Positions 1 through 8,375 of a DNA stretch of 64,000 bases are shown here, piece after piece. Source of the DNA: Tractidigestivibacter scatoligenes (GTDB lineage Bacteria > Actinomycetota > Coriobacteriia > Coriobacteriales > Atopobiaceae); the NCBI RefSeq assembly GCF_001494635.1, contig NZ_LOJF01000009.1, positions 186,001 through 250,000 on the forward strand, read 5' to 3'. The notes below the pieces were generated by a model that saw only the letters and a list, made by a program, of their open reading frames with translations, was not told the origin of the DNA and searched no databases. Position 1 is the first letter of the stretch. Each line of letters begins with the position of its first letter. A program made the position numbers and the translations under genes.

Positions 1-1200
1 GAGCTGCTCGGGGGCAACGCGCATGACGGCGGTCTCCCTGGAGATGCGACCCTCCTCGTACATCTGGATGGCAACCTTGAGCGCAGAGAGAGCGGTACGC
101 TTGCCCACGCGGGTCTGGAGCATCCAGAGCTTGCCCTCCTGGATGGTGAACTCGAGGTCCATCATGTCAGCGTAGTGATCCTCGAGAATCTCGAAGACGT
201 GGTAGAGCTCCTTGCCAGCCTCCTCGAGGCCAGGGGTCTTGGGAAGGTCGGAGATGGGCTCGGTGTTGCGGATGCCGGCCACGACGTCCTCGCCCTGAGC
301 GTTGACCAGGAAGTCGCCGTAGCGCTCATTGGTGCCGTCGGCGGGGTTGCGCGTGAACGCGACGCCAGTGGCCGAGGTGTCACCCATGTTGCCGAAGACC
401 ATGCACTGGACGTTGACAGCGGTGCCCAGGTCATCGGGGATCTTGTTCTGCTTGCGATACAGGATGGCACGCGGGGTGTTCCAGGATCCGAAGACCGCCT
501 GCTCGGCAAGGCGCAGCTGGAGGTACGGGTCGTGCGGGAACACAGGCTTGCCGTCGACGACGACCTCGGGGTACTTCTCGGGGTCGACGTTGTCGGAGAA
601 GATCTGCTTGAAGGTAACGACGAGGTCCTTGAGGTCGTCAGCGTTGAGCTCGGTGTCGAGCTTCACGCCGCGCTCGGCCTTCTTAGCGTTGATGGCATCC
701 TCGAAGAGCTGGCCATCGACGCCCATGACGACGTCCGAGAACATCTGGACGAAGCGGCGGTAGGAGTCGTAGCCAAAGCGGGGGTTGCCGGTCTTCTTGA
801 TGAGGCCCTGGACGGAGTCGTCGTTGAGACCGAGGTTCAGGACCGTGTCCATCATGCCGGGCATGGAGAAGGGGGCACCGGAGCGGACGGAGACGAGCAG
901 CGGATCGTCCTTGTCGCCGAGCTTCTTGCCCATGCGCTTCTCGAGGTCCTTGCGGTAGACGTCGATCTCGTCGAGGACGCCGTCGGGCCAGACGTTACCA
1001 GCGGACGAGTAAGCGACGCAGGTCTGGCAGGTGATGGAGAATCCCGGAGGAACGGGAAGGCCGATGTTGGCCATCTCCGCCAGGTTGGCGCCCTTGCCGC
1101 CGGTGATCCACTTCGCCTCGTCGACGGTAGCGCCGGCAACTTCGGTCACGTTGTTGCCGTTCTCGTCCTTTCCGAAGCGGTACACGTGCTTCTCAGACAT
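1..1200 (-). CDS. ppdK: Pyruvate, phosphate dikinase, N-terminal 400 residues (cut by window edge)
   Basis: PPDK interconverts pyruvate, ATP and phosphate with PEP, AMP and pyrophosphate in the cytoplasm. The visible part starts MSEKHVYRFGKDENG and contains the nucleotide-binding region typical of the family: GGKGANLAEMANIGLPVPPG near residues 35-55, SVRSGAPFSMPGMMDTVLNL near 100-120 and ATGVAFTRNPADG near 280-295. The ATG at 1198-1200 follows a GGGGAG-type ribosome binding site. The phosphohistidine swivel domain and the pyruvate domain lie beyond position 1, so catalytic completeness cannot be judged. A terminator upstream separates it from the PSRP-like gene, so it probably has its own promoter in 1201-1361. 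The family assignment is certain. Confidence 0.96.
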   Translation of the reverse strand, partial: MSEKHVYRFGKDENGNNVTEVAGATVDEAKWITGGKGANLAEMANIGLPVPPGFSITCQTCVAYSSAGNVWPDGVLDEIDVYRKDLEKRMGKKLGDKDDPLLVSVRSGAPFSMPGMMDTVLNLGLNDDSVQGLIKKTGNPRFGYDSYRRFVQMFSDVVMGVDGQLFEDAINAKKAERGVKLDTELNADDLKDLVVTFKQIFSDNVDPEKYPEVVVDGKPVFPHDPYLQLRLAEQAVFGSWNTPRAILYRKQNKIPDDLGTAVNVQCMVFGNMGDTSATGVAFTRNPADGTNERYGDFLVNAQGEDVVAGIRNTEPISDLPKTPGLEEAGKELYHVFEILEDHYADMMDLEFTIQEGKLWMLQTRVGKRTALSALKVAIQMYEEGRISRETAVMRVAPEQL

Positions 1201-1361
1201 TTCACTCCCCTGTTCGAACAACCTGACACGCCTTTCAGCGCGCACTCACATCGCGGCGCCAGGTTCAGGGCACCGCAACGCCCAATTCTAGACAGACCCA
1301 ATTATGGAAGATGCCAAAATCAAGCACCAACCGGTAGACGGAAAAATACGCCGGCGAACGT

Positions 1362-1394
1362 AACAAAATTGGGGCCAGACGTGAGTCTGGCCCC
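1362..1394 (-). terminator. Rho-independent terminator after the PSRP-like gene
   Basis: GGGGCCAGAC and GTCTGGCCCC form a perfect 10-bp stem (1371-1394) around a GTGA loop. Read on the minus strand it is followed by a T-rich stretch (complement of 1362-1370). It lies 30 nt beyond the stop of the PSRP-like gene and ends the long rpsP-to-glyS transcript before ppdK. The rest of 1201-1361 shows no gene. Confidence 0.85.
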
Positions 1395-1423
1395 CTGAAC
1401 GGACTAAAAATTGAACCTATGAG

Positions 1424-1828
1424 CTACTCGTTGCCAGCCGGATGCTCGGAGTAGGTAGCGCCAATGGCGTGGCTCGGCTCCTCACCGGTGAGCGTGGAGA
1501 TGACCGTGACGGCAGGCCCAAGCAGGTCGATGGAGGGAATGCCCCTCCTGTCAAGCTCGCGGCGAATCTCGCGGCGAAGCTGGCCGTTGGCAAACGTGTG
1601 GAAAACGGCGCTCGGCCTGTCCGGGTCAAAGTTCTTGTCGAAGTAGTCTCGGACCTGCTCGACGCTCTCGACACCAGACACGCGAATGATCTCGACTGAT
1701 CCGTCACCGAACTGTGCGGCGGCAGCCTCCACAACGGCCTTGGCAGTCTCGCCGCGTGCGTCGGAGAGCACGTAGATGGCAGGGACAACATGGCCGAAGA
1801 CGTCGTCGTCCAGATCAAGTTTCCTCAT
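1424..1828 (-). CDS. Half-length PSRP (DUF299)-like protein, putative PPDK regulator, 134 aa
   Basis: The protein matches the N-terminal half of the PPDK/PEP-synthase regulatory proteins, bifunctional kinase/pyrophosphorylases that act on PPDK. Near residues 16-30 it has YVLSDARGETAKAVVEAA (family: SD-S/G-TGETA), and near 95-110 it has RGIPSIDLLGPAV (family: VDLLGPL). Family members are about 270 residues; this one stops at 134, before the segment that carries the P-loop GVSRTSKTP. The stop is followed within 30 nt by a terminator and then ppdK, so the second half is not hidden in another frame. The ATG at 1828 is chosen because GGAGG precedes it; an in-frame ATG 24 nt upstream lacks this. 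Position next to ppdK supports a link to PPDK, but without the P-loop it should not be an active kinase. Confidence 0.72.
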   Translation of the reverse strand: MRKLDLDDDVFGHVVPAIYVLSDARGETAKAVVEAAAAQFGDGSVEIIRVSGVESVEQVRDYFDKNFDPDRPSAVFHTFANGQLRREIRRELDRRGIPSIDLLGPAVTVISTLTGEEPSHAIGATYSEHPAGNE

Positions 1829-1891
1829 AGTCAATCCTCCCAAGTGACGCAATCGTGCGGGGACGTTGCTGCAAGTGTAACCGCTCTTGCC

Positions 1892-3988
1892 CTACTTTCG
1901 CTTCGAAAGTACACCAATATCGGCGACGTCACCAAAGACGCCAGCGAAACGGTTGAGAAGTCGCAACCTATTGTCCCTCACCGAGGCGTCTGGATCCATG
2001 ACGAGAACATCGGTGAAGAAGCGGTCGATTGGCCCACGAAGGCCAGCGAGAGCCTCGCAAGCGGCATCAAAGTCACCGGAGGCAAGAGCAGCGGAGACGG
2101 CCTTCTCGCCTTCCTGGCAAGCAGCGAGAAGCGCCTTCTCCGCGTCTCCCAGCATGCTTGCGTCGACGTCCGTACCAAGCGAGGCGTCGGCAAGGTGAGC
2201 GGCGCGCGCGTAGGCGGTCGCAAGGTCCTCGAAAAGCTCAGGGCTCTCGGAGCGAGCGCGGTCAAGGGCGGAAGCACGGCGGACGAACTCATCGGGGTCG
2301 ATGACGCCCACGGAGCCCACGGCCTCGATGGCGTCGGGAGCGATTCCCTCGTCCTTGGCGATGGCCGCAAGGCGACCCTGGAAGAAGGAGGCAACCGAGG
2401 AGGCAACGCCCTTGGCATCAAACTCGATGCCCTGCTCGGCGTAGGACGCAAGAGCAAGGTCAATGAGCGGGCGCAGATGGACGGAGGGAAGCGTACGCAG
2501 CATGGCGATCACACCGATTGCCGCACGGCGAACGGCAAACGGGTCGGAGGAGCCAGTGGGCGGCTCGTCAATGGCGAAGATGCCACACACAGTGTCGAGC
2601 TTGTCGGCAATGGCCACGCACTTGCCAACCAATCCGGACGGAAGCTCGTCGCCGGCAAAGCGCGGACGGTAGTGCTCGCGGATGGCGTCGCAGACCTCTT
2701 GGGGCTCGCCCGCCGCCTTGGCGTAGTAGCCGCCCATGACGCCCTGCTGGTTGGTGAATTCGACCACGGCCTGGCTCACGAGGTCTGCCTTCGCAAGGTG
2801 AGCCGCACGCCTGGCAAGTTCGCACGTGCGCTCGTCTGCACCGGCCGCCTTGGCCACGGCCTCGGCGAGCGCCTCCATGCGCGTGACCTTCTGACGCACA
2901 GTGCCAAGCTTCTCCTGGAAGACGACGGTACCCAGACGCTCAACGAACTCGTCCATGGGAACCTTGAGGTCCTCCTCGTAGAAGAACTTAGCGTCGTCGA
3001 GACGGGCGCGCACGACGCGCTCGTTGCCGTCGACCACGGTTGCAGAGACCTTTGGGTCCGCGTTTGAGACAACGACGAACTCACGTGTAAGGTTGCCCTC
3101 GGCGTCGTAGACGGGGAAATAGCGCTGGTTGGAGAGCATGGACTCGCAGATGATCTCATGCGGGACCTTGAGGAACTCCTCGTCGAAGGTGCCGACCAGG
3201 ACCGTGGGCCACTCGCAGAGGTTCACGACCTCGTCGAGGGTGCGCTTGGGTGTGTCAACGCGGCAGCCGGGGCGCTCTGCCTCGACCTTGCTCACACCAT
3301 CGAGAATGGCGGCGCGCCGCTCGTCCTCGAGCAGTACGCCGTTCTGGCGCAGCACGTCGGCATAGGCAGCGGGGCTCTCAACCTTGTGGTCGCCAGGGCC
3401 AAGCACGCGATGCCCGCGCGTGGTGCCAGCACTCTTGACGTCGGCATATCTCACGGGCACAACGTCAGAGCCGAGAAGAGCGCAAATCCAGCGGATGGGG
3501 CGCACGAAGGTCTGGTGCTCCGAGCCCCAGCGCTGGCTCCTGTAGTTGGGCCACTCGATGGAGCCGATTACCTGCTCGGAAAGAGCCGAGAGGATTGGCG
3601 TTGCTGGACGAGCGTCAACGTGCTTCTCGGCAAAGACATATTCGCGGCCGTCCGAGTCCACGCGGCGCGCAAGCTGGGAGGCATCGACGCCAAACTTGCG
3701 GGCAAAGCCCTGGGCCGCCTTGGTGGGGGCGCCGTTGGCGTCAAAGGCGATGCTGGCCGCGGGCCCGCGCTTTACCTCGTTGAGCTCCTCGGTAGCAAGT
3801 GCCACGTCATGGACGTAGGCAACGAGCCTCCTCGGAGTCTGGTGGGTCTCAACCTTGCCGTGCGCAAGGCCGGCCTCGTCCAGCCCCTTGCGCACCAGCT
3901 CGCCAAGCTGAACCACGGCGTGGTTGAGCGGGGCAGACGGCATCTCCTCGCAGCCAATCTCAAGCAGGAAGTCCCTCGTCTCGGCCAT
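1892..3988 (-). CDS. glyS: Glycyl-tRNA synthetase beta subunit
   Basis: This is the 698-residue beta chain of the bacterial alpha2-beta2 glycyl-tRNA synthetase, needed for tRNA-Gly recognition. The N-terminus MAETRDFLLEIGCEEMP is the family signature. Further family blocks are VKRGPAASIAFDANGAPTKA near residue 75, ALLGSDVVPVRYADV near 170 and the HD-like stretch RRAAHLAKADLVSQAVVEF near 390. The length is normal. Its ATG directly abuts the TAG stop of glyQ (3989-3991), so the two chains are translationally coupled and probably made in equal amounts. Confidence 0.97.
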   Translation of the reverse strand: MAETRDFLLEIGCEEMPSAPLNHAVVQLGELVRKGLDEAGLAHGKVETHQTPRRLVAYVHDVALATEELNEVKRGPAASIAFDANGAPTKAAQGFARKFGVDASQLARRVDSDGREYVFAEKHVDARPATPILSALSEQVIGSIEWPNYRSQRWGSEHQTFVRPIRWICALLGSDVVPVRYADVKSAGTTRGHRVLGPGDHKVESPAAYADVLRQNGVLLEDERRAAILDGVSKVEAERPGCRVDTPKRTLDEVVNLCEWPTVLVGTFDEEFLKVPHEIICESMLSNQRYFPVYDAEGNLTREFVVVSNADPKVSATVVDGNERVVRARLDDAKFFYEEDLKVPMDEFVERLGTVVFQEKLGTVRQKVTRMEALAEAVAKAAGADERTCELARRAAHLAKADLVSQAVVEFTNQQGVMGGYYAKAAGEPQEVCDAIREHYRPRFAGDELPSGLVGKCVAIADKLDTVCGIFAIDEPPTGSSDPFAVRRAAIGVIAMLRTLPSVHLRPLIDLALASYAEQGIEFDAKGVASSVASFFQGRLAAIAKDEGIAPDAIEAVGSVGVIDPDEFVRRASALDRARSESPELFEDLATAYARAAHLADASLGTDVDASMLGDAEKALLAACQEGEKAVSAALASGDFDAACEALAGLRGPIDRFFTDVLVMDPDASVRDNRLRLLNRFAGVFGDVADIGVLSKRK

Positions 3989-4900
3989 CTAGGCCACCTC
4001 CCCCTTCGTGGTTGCAGCATCCTTCTTGCCAGCCACCTCAGCGAGGTAGGCCTCGCAGCAGTCCTTGGCAACGGTACGGACGCGCAGGATGTAGTTGGCA
4101 CGCTCCGTGGCGGAGATTGCTCCGCGGGAGTCGAGCAGGTTAAACGCGTGGCTGCACTTCATCACGCAGTCATAGGCAGGAAGCGGCAGGTGGGCATCGA
4201 GGCAGGAGTGGCACTCGGCCTCGTACTCGTCGAACTTCTCGCGCATGAGGTCGACGTTGGCAACCTCGAAGTTATAGGCAGAGAACTCGCGCTCGTTCTC
4301 GAGGAAGACGTCACCGTAGGTCATGGGGGTGCCGTCAGGCAGGTAGCTCCAGACGATGTCATATACCGAGTTCACGCCCTGCGCGTACATGGCAATGCGC
4401 TCGAGGCCGTAGGTGATCTCGACGGGCACCGGGTCGACCTCGATGCCACCAACCTGCTGGAAGTAGGTGAACTGCGTTACCTCCATGCCGTCCATCCACA
4501 CTTCCCAGCCAAGGCCCCAGGCGCCGAGCGTTGGGCTCTCCCAGTCGTCCTCGACAAAGCGGACGTCGTGCTCGGCGGGGTCAAGGCCAATGGCGGCAAG
4601 AGAGCCAAGGTAGAGGTCCTGGGAGTCCACAGGCGAGGGCTTGAGGAGCACCTGGAACTGGTAGTAGTGCTGCAGGCGGTTGGGGTTCTCGCCATAACGG
4701 CCGTCAGCCGGTCGACGGCACGGCTGCGGGTAGCAGGTGCGCCAGGCAGCGGGTCCAAGCGAGCGCAGGAGCGTAGCCGTGTGGAAGGTACCTGCGCCCA
4801 CCTCAGAGTCATACGGCTGCATCACGGTGCAGCCCTTGTCAGCCCAATAGTGCTCGAGGGCGAGGATCATGTCTTGGAACGTAAGCGGGCTTTCGCTCAT
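3989..4900 (-). CDS. glyQ: Glycyl-tRNA synthetase alpha subunit
   Basis: This 303-residue class II catalytic chain partners GlyS to charge tRNA-Gly. It starts [24 protein letters not shown] and contains the family block [21 protein letters not shown] near residues 30-50 and the [22 protein letters not shown] block near 65-85. The ATG at 4900 has GGAGGAAGG upstream; a longer in-frame opening to 4969 overlaps lepB and lacks homology. It lies 38 nt downstream of lepB and abuts glyS, so it probably belongs to the rpsP operon. No T-box consensus is visible upstream. Confidence 0.97.
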   Translation of the reverse strand: MSESPLTFQDMILALEHYWADKGCTVMQPYDSEVGAGTFHTATLLRSLGPAAWRTCYPQPCRRPADGRYGENPNRLQHYYQFQVLLKPSPVDSQDLYLGSLAAIGLDPAEHDVRFVEDDWESPTLGAWGLGWEVWMDGMEVTQFTYFQQVGGIEVDPVPVEITYGLERIAMYAQGVNSVYDIVWSYLPDGTPMTYGDVFLENEREFSAYNFEVANVDLMREKFDEYEAECHSCLDAHLPLPAYDCVMKCSHAFNLLDSRGAISATERANYILRVRTVAKDCCEAYLAEVAGKKDAATTKGEVA

Positions 4901-4938
4901 ATCCGTCCTTCCTCCAGGCAAAGACGCCGACGCGGGTG

Positions 4939-5499
4939 CTACAGGCCCTTTACGTCGGAAATCGGCCAATAGATGCAGAGTATCTTCGACGTCACCGAAC
5001 TCACCCTCACCGCGCCAAAGTAGCGCGAATCAAGCGAGTTGGTGCGGTTGTCCCCCATGACCCAGATGCAGCCATCGGGAACGGTGTAGGGGTAGGTTAT
5101 GCCGGCCGAACCAGCCTGGTCGGACAGCGAGTAGCTGGGCTTGCCCAAGGTATAGGAGGACTCGTCCAGCTGGACGCCGTCAACATACACATTTCCGTCT
5201 CGCAGGTCGACGGTCTGGCCGCCCGCAGCGATGACGCGCTTCACAAGGGTGGTGCCAGGCTCGCGTGGGCTGTCAAACGTCACGATGTCGCCAGCCTTGG
5301 GTGACTCCCAGTTAAGCGAAACCTTCTCGCCAAGGAGCAGATCGCCTTCCTGTATGGTCTCGAGCATGGATCCAGAGGGAACCTCATAGACCCCAACCAC
5401 AAAGGTGCGGAGGAGAAACGCCACGCCAAGCGCAACGAGGATGGTCACGATAACGTCGAGAAAACCGTTTCCCTTCTCCTTTGTCGTGCTTTTGGCCAC
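4939..5499 (-). CDS. lepB: Signal peptidase I
   Basis: This 186-residue membrane peptidase removes signal peptides from exported proteins. It has a short cytoplasmic N-terminus, one membrane segment (about residues 13-33), the catalytic serine in VPSGSML (Ser44), the catalytic lysine in [11 protein letters not shown] (Lys87) and the box [17 protein letters not shown]. The start is set as GTG at 5499: GGAGG lies 8 nt upstream and the codon sits one base after the trmD stop. An ATG at 5550 would overlap trmD by 50 nt. In many actinobacteria rplS lies between trmD and lepB; here it is absent. Confidence 0.94.
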   Translation of the reverse strand: MAKSTTKEKGNGFLDVIVTILVALGVAFLLRTFVVGVYEVPSGSMLETIQEGDLLLGEKVSLNWESPKAGDIVTFDSPREPGTTLVKRVIAAGGQTVDLRDGNVYVDGVQLDESSYTLGKPSYSLSDQAGSAGITYPYTVPDGCIWVMGDNRTNSLDSRYFGAVRVSSVTSKILCIYWPISDVKGL

Positions 5500-5500
5500 G

Positions 5501-6280
5501 CTACTCGCCTCCTGTTGCAGAATCGTCGTTGCCATCCGCCCCTGTGACATGGTCCTGCTCCATTATCTGCCGCGCGAGCTCCCATTCGTCCGGGGAGAGA
5601 CCGGCTCCAGCAAGCAGATCCGGACGCCAGCGTGCCGTGCGCTCGATGGCGCTCTTCCTTCGCCATGCGTCCACGGCACCGTGGTCGCCGGAGAGAAGGA
5701 CCTCAGGCACGCACAGCCCATCATAGTCTGCCGGCCTCGTGTACTGAGCGTACTCGAGAAGTCCATCCGAGAAGGACTCGTCGAGGGCGCTCATCTCGTC
5801 CCCAAGCGCCCCAGGCAGAAGCCTCACAACGGCATCGATAACGACGAGGGCTGGAAGCTCCCCGCCGGTAAGCACATAGTCGCCAAGCGAGAGCACATCG
5901 TCCGCAAGGCGATAGGCGCGCTCATCCATACCCTCGTACCGACCACAGACAAAGAGCAGGCGCTCCTCGTGGGAGAGGCGCTCGGCCACCTCCTCGTCAA
6001 AGCGGCGTCCGCAGGGGGAGAAGAACACTACATGGGGAACGTGCTCTCCGCGCGACGAGATGTCGCGAACCGCCTCGAAGATGGGTGCGGGCTTCATGAG
6101 CATGCCCTGACCCCCGCCAAACGGCGCATCGTCAACCGTACGATGCCGGTCATGGGTCCAGTCGCGCAGGTCATATGCCTCGAACGAAAAGATGCCCTTG
6201 GCCTGTGCGCGCCCCATGATAGAAGCGTCAAGATAGGGTGCAAAGACGCCGGGAAAGACAGAGAGGGTCTCGATGATCAC
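5501..6280 (-). CDS. trmD: tRNA (guanine-N1)-methyltransferase
   Basis: TrmD makes m1G37 in tRNAs reading CNN codons and so prevents +1 frameshifting. The 259-residue protein begins MIIETLSVFPGVFAPYLDAS and carries the trefoil-knot SAM site: FFSPCGRRFDEEVAERLS near residue 90, LLFVCGRYEGMDERA near 110 and LGDYVLTGGELPALVVIDAV near 135. The start is a GTG that overlaps the rimM stop as GTGA, so it is translationally coupled to rimM. Confidence 0.97.
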   Translation of the reverse strand: MIIETLSVFPGVFAPYLDASIMGRAQAKGIFSFEAYDLRDWTHDRHRTVDDAPFGGGQGMLMKPAPIFEAVRDISSRGEHVPHVVFFSPCGRRFDEEVAERLSHEERLLFVCGRYEGMDERAYRLADDVLSLGDYVLTGGELPALVVIDAVVRLLPGALGDEMSALDESFSDGLLEYAQYTRPADYDGLCVPEVLLSGDHGAVDAWRRKSAIERTARWRPDLLAGAGLSPDEWELARQIMEQDHVTGADGNDDSATGGE

Positions 6281-6801
6281 TGGACGTCACCGCCATCGAC
6301 AAGGCCGGAAGGCACACAGACCCGAATGGCGCCTGTATCCGGAACCTCCAGGACAACGTCTTCCACGACGGGCACAAGCACCTCGCCAAACGGCCCCTCG
6401 ATAACCCAGACATCATTGGCGGGTCCCACCATGACCTCCTCGATGGTGCCGAGAAAGCCAAGGCACTCGTCGGTGACCTCGCGGCCAAAGAGCGCCTCTG
6501 CATCATGAAGCGCGACGTCATCCGGCAAATCTTTCTCGCGTGCGAGGAAGTAGCGACCGCGAAGGCCGTCAGCCTCGTTGATGCCTGTCACGCCCGAAAG
6601 CGAGACAAGCTGCCCACGTGCCCCTTCGGAGACGTGCGTCACGACGTAGGACCTGGGCCCCTTAAGACGAGGAGGCACCACAAAGACCTCGAGGCCCTCG
6701 CGAACAAGAGGGGGAAGGCCGTGAACGGCAACCGTCACGACCTCCCCCGTTCTTCCGTGTGACTTCTCGACACGGGCTATGACTCTGTAGCGATCCCGCA
6801 A
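6277..6801 (-). CDS. rimM: 16S rRNA processing protein RimM
   Basis: RimM binds ribosomal protein S19 and helps mature the 3' domain of 16S rRNA. The 174 residues match the family: ARVEKSHGRTGEVVTVAV near the N-terminus (family: G-I-x-x-x-H-G-x-x-G-E), GINEADGLRGRYFLA near 75-90 (end of the RimM domain) and a C-terminal PRC-barrel half with VEDVVLEVPDTGAIRVCVP. The start appears to be TTG at 6801, seven nt after the khpA stop; no ATG or GTG lies nearby in frame. The gene overlaps trmD by 4 nt. Confidence 0.93.
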   Translation of the reverse strand: MRDRYRVIARVEKSHGRTGEVVTVAVHGLPPLVREGLEVFVVPPRLKGPRSYVVTHVSEGARGQLVSLSGVTGINEADGLRGRYFLAREKDLPDDVALHDAEALFGREVTDECLGFLGTIEEVMVGPANDVWVIEGPFGEVLVPVVEDVVLEVPDTGAIRVCVPSGLVDGGDVQ

Positions 6802-6807
6802 GGTTGC

Positions 6808-7095
6808 CTAGCCTACGACCTCGACCTCGACAGAGGTCCCCACGCGCTGCCCAAGGGCGCGCGCGAGAGTGCGAATGGCCTTAATGGTGCGGCCCTTACG
6901 GCCAATCACGCGGCCGGCATCGGCCTCGGCGCAGGTGACCTCAATGAGCGAGCCCTCGTCGCTATCGGTAACGTCAAGCGATACGGCACCCTCATCGTCG
7001 ACAAGACCACAGACGATGTACTCGACAAGGTCTGCCACCTTGTCGGAGGGCATCTCCTGCTCCTCGTCGACCTCGTCGTTAATGGTGTCTTCCAT
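6808..7095 (-). CDS. khpA: KH-domain RNA-binding protein KhpA
   Basis: This small 95-residue protein has a type II KH domain with the RNA-binding GxxG loop in GRVIGRKGRTIKAIRTLARA (about residues 62-81). KhpA proteins bind RNA, often with the Jag/KhpB partner, and influence cell division and elongation. An acidic N-terminus (EDTINDEVDEEQE) of about 15 residues precedes the domain. Its place between rpsP and rimM is the usual one in Gram-positive bacteria. ATG at 7095. Confidence 0.94.
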   Translation of the reverse strand: MEDTINDEVDEEQEMPSDKVADLVEYIVCGLVDDEGAVSLDVTDSDEGSLIEVTCAEADAGRVIGRKGRTIKAIRTLARALGQRVGTSVEVEVVG

Positions 7096-7106
7096 GAAAG
7101 GCGCCC

Positions 7107-7442
7107 CTACTCGGCAGCGGCCTCAGCAGCCTCCTCGGCCGCCTTGGCAGCCTTGGCAGCGGCCTTCTTGGAGATCTTAGCCTTCTTCTCAACGACGGGC
7201 TGACCATTGCGGACAACGTCGATGAGGTGAGAGACGGTGTTGGTGGGCTGGGCGCCCTTGGAAATCCAGGTGTCAACCTTCTCGAGGTCAATCTCGATGG
7301 TCTTGGGGTTGGTCAGGGGGTTGTAGCGGCCCACCTGCTCGATGTAACGGCCATCGCGAGGCATGCGGCTGTCGGCGACGACGATGCGATAGTACGGACG
7401 CTTCTTGGCACCGTGACGGGCCAGACGAATCTTAACTGCCAA
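7107..7442 (-). CDS. rpsP: 30S ribosomal protein S16
   Basis: S16 is a primary assembly protein of the 30S subunit. The 111-residue protein reads [19 protein letters not shown], then a conserved core with [13 protein letters not shown], and ends in an Ala/Lys/Glu-rich tail ([18 protein letters not shown]) typical of actinobacterial S16. The start is TTG at 7442, preceded by GGAGGAG with a 6-nt spacer; the upstream in-frame codons are not conserved. It is the first gene of the probable rpsP-khpA-rimM-trmD-lepB-glyQ-glyS operon. Confidence 0.95.
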   Translation of the reverse strand: MAVKIRLARHGAKKRPYYRIVVADSRMPRDGRYIEQVGRYNPLTNPKTIEIDLEKVDTWISKGAQPTNTVSHLIDVVRNGQPVVEKKAKISKKAAAKAAKAAEEAAEAAAE

Positions 7443-7516
7443 TGAAAACTCCTCCATACGAGCGGTGCCCTGGTGTAGTGTCATGGCTGCACCGCATAGC
7501 CACATAGCAATTAGAC

Positions 7517-7544
7517 ATTCTACGCCCACCCAGCATGTGCGCAA
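7517..7544 (-). promoter_or_regulatory. rpsP: Candidate sigma-70 promoter of the rpsP operon
   Basis: On the minus strand TTGCGC (7539-7544) and TAGAAT (7517-7522) are spaced 16 bp apart, about 75 nt upstream of the rpsP TTG. The -10 matches consensus at 5 of 6 positions. The same -35 word occurs upstream of the ferredoxin gene. Confidence 0.5.
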
Positions 7545-7592
7545 GTTGCAGATTTTGTGAACCATGCGCTTACGGGCTGCATCGAGTTTGCG

Positions 7593-7609
7593 TTTAAGTG
7601 GGATTTAAG
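7593..7609 (+). promoter_or_regulatory. Direct repeat TTTAAG-N5-TTTAAG, candidate response-regulator site
   Basis: TTTAAG occurs at 7593-7598 and again at 7604-7609, exactly 11 bp apart, 50 nt upstream of the response-regulator ATG. OmpR/PhoB-type regulators bind direct repeats with an 11-bp period, so this may be an autoregulatory site. No binding evidence exists beyond spacing and position. Confidence 0.35.
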
Positions 7610-7658
7610 ACTCACAACGTACGATTATGCAGGCAAGACGGAAATGAAGGAGGAACCC

Positions 7659-8336
7659 ATGAACGTTCTCGTTGTCGAAGACGAGCGAAACCTCGCCGAC
7701 GCCATTGTCCGCATCCTCTCTGACGCTGGTTACAACGCCGAGGCCGTCTATGACGGCACGTCTGGTCTCACGAGTGCGAAAAGCGGTCTCTACGATGCCG
7801 TCATCCTTGACGTGATGCTGCCCGGCATGAATGGCTATGACGTCGTGCACGAGATGCGTCGTGCCGACATCTCGACGCCCGTGCTCATGCTCACGGCACT
7901 CAACTCCACGGAGGACAAGGTCGAGGGCCTTGACTCCGGTGCCGACGACTACATGACAAAGCCCTTCGACGCGCCGGAGCTTCTTGCTCGCCTGCGTGCC
8001 GTCACCCGTCGCAAGGGCGAGGTGATGATCGACGAGATCAAGTTTGCGGACCTCACGCTTGACCTCACCACGCATGACCTCTCCTGCGGAGACAAGAAGA
8101 TTCACCTCTCCGGCAAGGAGTTCGAGCTCATGCGAATGCTCATGAGCGCCTCTTCTCGCGTCATCTCAAAGCAGGACCTCCTCACGAGGGTCTGGGGTGC
8201 CGACGCAGAGGCCTCCGAGAACTCGGTGGAAGCGTACATCTCGTTCCTGCGCAAGAAGCTCGCACATGTTGGGTCCAAGGTACAAATCACCACGCTCAGG
8301 ATGCTCGGCTATAGGCTGGAGCTCTTCGAGGACTAG
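7659..8336 (+). CDS. OmpR/PhoB-family DNA-binding response regulator
   Basis: This 225-residue two-component regulator has a receiver domain (about 1-120) with acidic pocket Asp8/Glu9, phospho-acceptor Asp51 (AVILDVMLPGMNG), Thr79 and Lys101 (MTKPFD). A C-terminal winged-helix DNA-binding domain (about 130-223) includes LSGKEFELMRMLM and the end LRMLGYRLE. The ATG at 7659 has AAGGAGG 5 nt upstream. The histidine kinase starts 39 nt downstream, so the two form a cognate pair. The signal is unknown. Confidence 0.95.
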   Translation: MNVLVVEDERNLADAIVRILSDAGYNAEAVYDGTSGLTSAKSGLYDAVILDVMLPGMNGYDVVHEMRRADISTPVLMLTALNSTEDKVEGLDSGADDYMTKPFDAPELLARLRAVTRRKGEVMIDEIKFADLTLDLTTHDLSCGDKKIHLSGKEFELMRMLMSASSRVISKQDLLTRVWGADAEASENSVEAYISFLRKKLAHVGSKVQITTLRMLGYRLELFED

Positions 8337-8375
8337 CGGGCACCCGCTGGATCTTGTTGGGGGGAGGTGCCCCGG

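Noticed and set aside
175-1398. Long plus-strand frame opposite ppdK
   Set aside because: It lies antisense to a clear PPDK sequence, has no homology I recognise and reflects the high-GC codon pattern.
1201-1423. Missing second half of the PSRP gene in another frame
   Set aside because: Only about 220 nt separate the stop from ppdK, about half of what would be needed, and a terminator lies inside.
3158-4972. 604-codon plus-strand frame opposite glyS and glyQ
   Set aside because: Antisense to two well-defined genes; the translation has no recognisable domain.
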